Shown here piece by piece: positions 63,006-64,000 of a stretch of DNA of 64,000 bases. Position 1 is the stretch's first letter, and the number at the start of each line of letters is the position of its first letter. The stretch lies in assembly GCF_001278945.1 (NCBI RefSeq), contig NZ_LGRV01000007.1:176842-240841 (forward strand). Direction: 5' to 3'. The notes under the pieces are model-generated. The model made no database searches, was not told the origin of the DNA, and worked only from the letters and a program-made list of their open reading frames with translations. The DNA is from Lysinibacillus contaminans. Its GTDB lineage: Bacteria > Bacillota > Bacilli > Bacillales_A > Planococcaceae. The position numbers and the translations under genes are program-made.

Positions 63006-63618
63006 TTTATGAGAATTAAGGGTTTATATTTCACCTGAATGGTTCTAGAGACAAAATTGATAGCACATATGCGAGTTAGACAAAAGGGTATTCGGTGCGA
63101 GTGTTCACAAAAAAATAAGTTCGGTTATTACCATTTATATATTTTAAATGAATAATTTTTCTATATATAGTAATTATTTTGAAGATAATTTCAGATAACA
63201 CTGTTAAATGTGTATAAACCGTCGATAAAACTATAAATTACTTTTTTAGCATTTTAAGATCGATATACTTATTTTAATAGTAAAATCCATAATGGTGAGT
63301 GCTTTAGAACGGTTGTTCAGAAGATGTTTAATGCTAATCTATGTAATGGAGAGAAAAACTGAAAGGGGATGGGGCAATTTATCTTCGGCACAATAAAATT
63401 AAATACGAATACATGCAGCTATGCACCTCATGGCTTTACATACATCAAGATAACTTGCTTCTAAGTAGTTCCTTTTAGAAAAACGTGTATTCGAAGAGAC
63501 GATAAAAATATAGGGAGCAAAGACTAACATATGATAGTTTGTATAATCATTTACCTTTACTTAAGAGATTAGCATCGTCGACAAATTTGTTAGTTCTGGC
63601 CTTAGTCAGGAGAGAAAA
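62968..63618. other. 650-bp gap before the surface-protein gene
   Basis: After the terminator, no open frame or known RNA was recognised. A long leader is possible: GACGAT (about 63497) and ATCGTC (about 63574) could close an 80-base structured region that contains AGGGAGCAAAGACTAACA. It does not fit the c-di-GMP or SAM riboswitch patterns I know. Confidence 0.4.
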
Positions 63619-64000
63619 ATGAAGAAAAAACTAAATATCGCTATTCTAACGATGCTACTAGTGTTCCAAACAGTGCTATCGCCGATTTCAGTGTTTGCTG
63701 ATGAGGTTATACCTCCTGTAGCACCGCCAACTCCAGATGCTGGAGCTGGTCTTGGAGGAGCTGATGTAGTTGTAACAAGTGATGATTCAGCTGATGTGAT
63801 TGTACCAAAGAACGAGGTTAAACCATTAAATGTAGTGCCATTGGACAATCAAATTTTGGAGAACATCATTACTGATGTTAAGTTATGGAATAAAAGTGCT
63901 GTAAATGGTGTGATTCCTCCAGAGGCAGAAGAACTAAGTAAGACGAAACCTAAAGTTAGTGATATCGCCTATATTGAGTTTAATTGGAAAGTATCTACTA
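63619..64000 (+). CDS. Secreted surface protein, probably a cell-wall adhesin (cut by the window edge)
   Basis: First 127 codons only. Signal peptide MKKKLNIAILTMLLVFQTVL then SPISVFADE (cleavage after VFA), a Pro/Gly/Asp-rich spacer, then the start of what looks like an N-terminal adhesion domain (NIITDVKLWNKSAVNGVIPP, and IAYIEFNWKVST at the edge), as in collagen-binding or LPXTG adhesins. GGAGAG precedes the ATG. The anchor and repeat domains would lie outside the window. Confidence 0.75.
   Translation, partial: MKKKLNIAILTMLLVFQTVLSPISVFADEVIPPVAPPTPDAGAGLGGADVVVTSDDSADVIVPKNEVKPLNVVPLDNQILENIITDVKLWNKSAVNGVIPPEAEELSKTKPKVSDIAYIEFNWKVST

Noticed and set aside
63440-63618. Possible c-di-GMP-I riboswitch (AGGGAGCAAAGACTAA resembles part of the motif)
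   Set aside because: The remaining conserved parts and pairing do not match; left as an unexplained leader.

Overview
The window reads as a chromosomal segment of a spore-forming, AT-rich member of the Bacillales, most like Lysinibacillus or a close Planococcaceae/Caryophanaceae relative. This is an inference from protein content and gene order; no rRNA gene is present to confirm it. Supporting signs are the spore genes cwlJ-gerQ and rsfA, bacillithiol genes (bshB2-yojF), S-box, T-box and preQ1 riboswitches, strong Shine-Dalgarno sites, and Bacillus subtilis synteny in two blocks: the yng leucine-catabolism operon and ung-ywdI-ywdK-gerQ-cwlJ-hemQ-lipL-rsfA-ywfO. There are no tRNA or rRNA genes, no CRISPR array, no prophage and no intact insertion sequence.

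Layout. 0.2-6.2 kb: topB, a lone glycine-betaine-type binding lipoprotein, and an ECF sigma/anti-sigma/membrane-protein operon. 6.2-9.1 kb: an M20 amidohydrolase between two repeat-rich gaps. 9.1-20.9 kb: a LysR regulator, the CoA-transferase pair scoAB, a TetR regulator, and a seven-gene operon for isovaleryl-CoA (leucine) breakdown. That operon makes acetoacetate and acetyl-CoA, and ScoAB would activate the acetoacetate. 21-26.3 kb: VanZ-like protein, a HExxH protein, YbaK-like deacylase, a YczE-like membrane protein, a two-P-loop ATPase and kbl. 26.4-32.7 kb: a SAM-riboswitch operon metQ-metN-metI plus an FMN alpha-hydroxy-acid oxidase, next to divergent mtnE and mtnU, so a methionine uptake and salvage island. 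33-38.6 kb: a decayed gene, a chemotaxis receptor, an SDR-type threonine dehydrogenase (partner of kbl) and an acyl-CoA synthetase. 38.6-44 kb: a lone trpB behind a Trp T-box, queT behind a preQ1-I riboswitch, and a three-gene ABC importer resembling TrpXYZ. 44-51.5 kb: ilvA, a YjiH-like membrane protein, bshB2-yojF, an aldehyde dehydrogenase with its DUF779 partner and a cre-like site, and an acyl-CoA thioesterase. 51.6-52.6 kb: a 1-kb minisatellite of about 48 units of 21 bp with higher-order repeats. 52.7-63 kb: pdxK and the ung-to-ywfO housekeeping and spore block. The right edge cuts a secreted surface protein.

The most unusual content is non-coding. There is a modular, hairpin-rich dispersed repeat of 200-380 bp (copies near 6.56-6.94, 19.07-19.28 and 60.0-60.38 kb) with compensatory base changes between copies. 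There is an inverted pair of a second structured repeat inside the leucine operon, flanked by a duplicated hairpin. The third is the 21-bp satellite. All function calls are made by reading motifs and remembered family resemblance; no database search was run.
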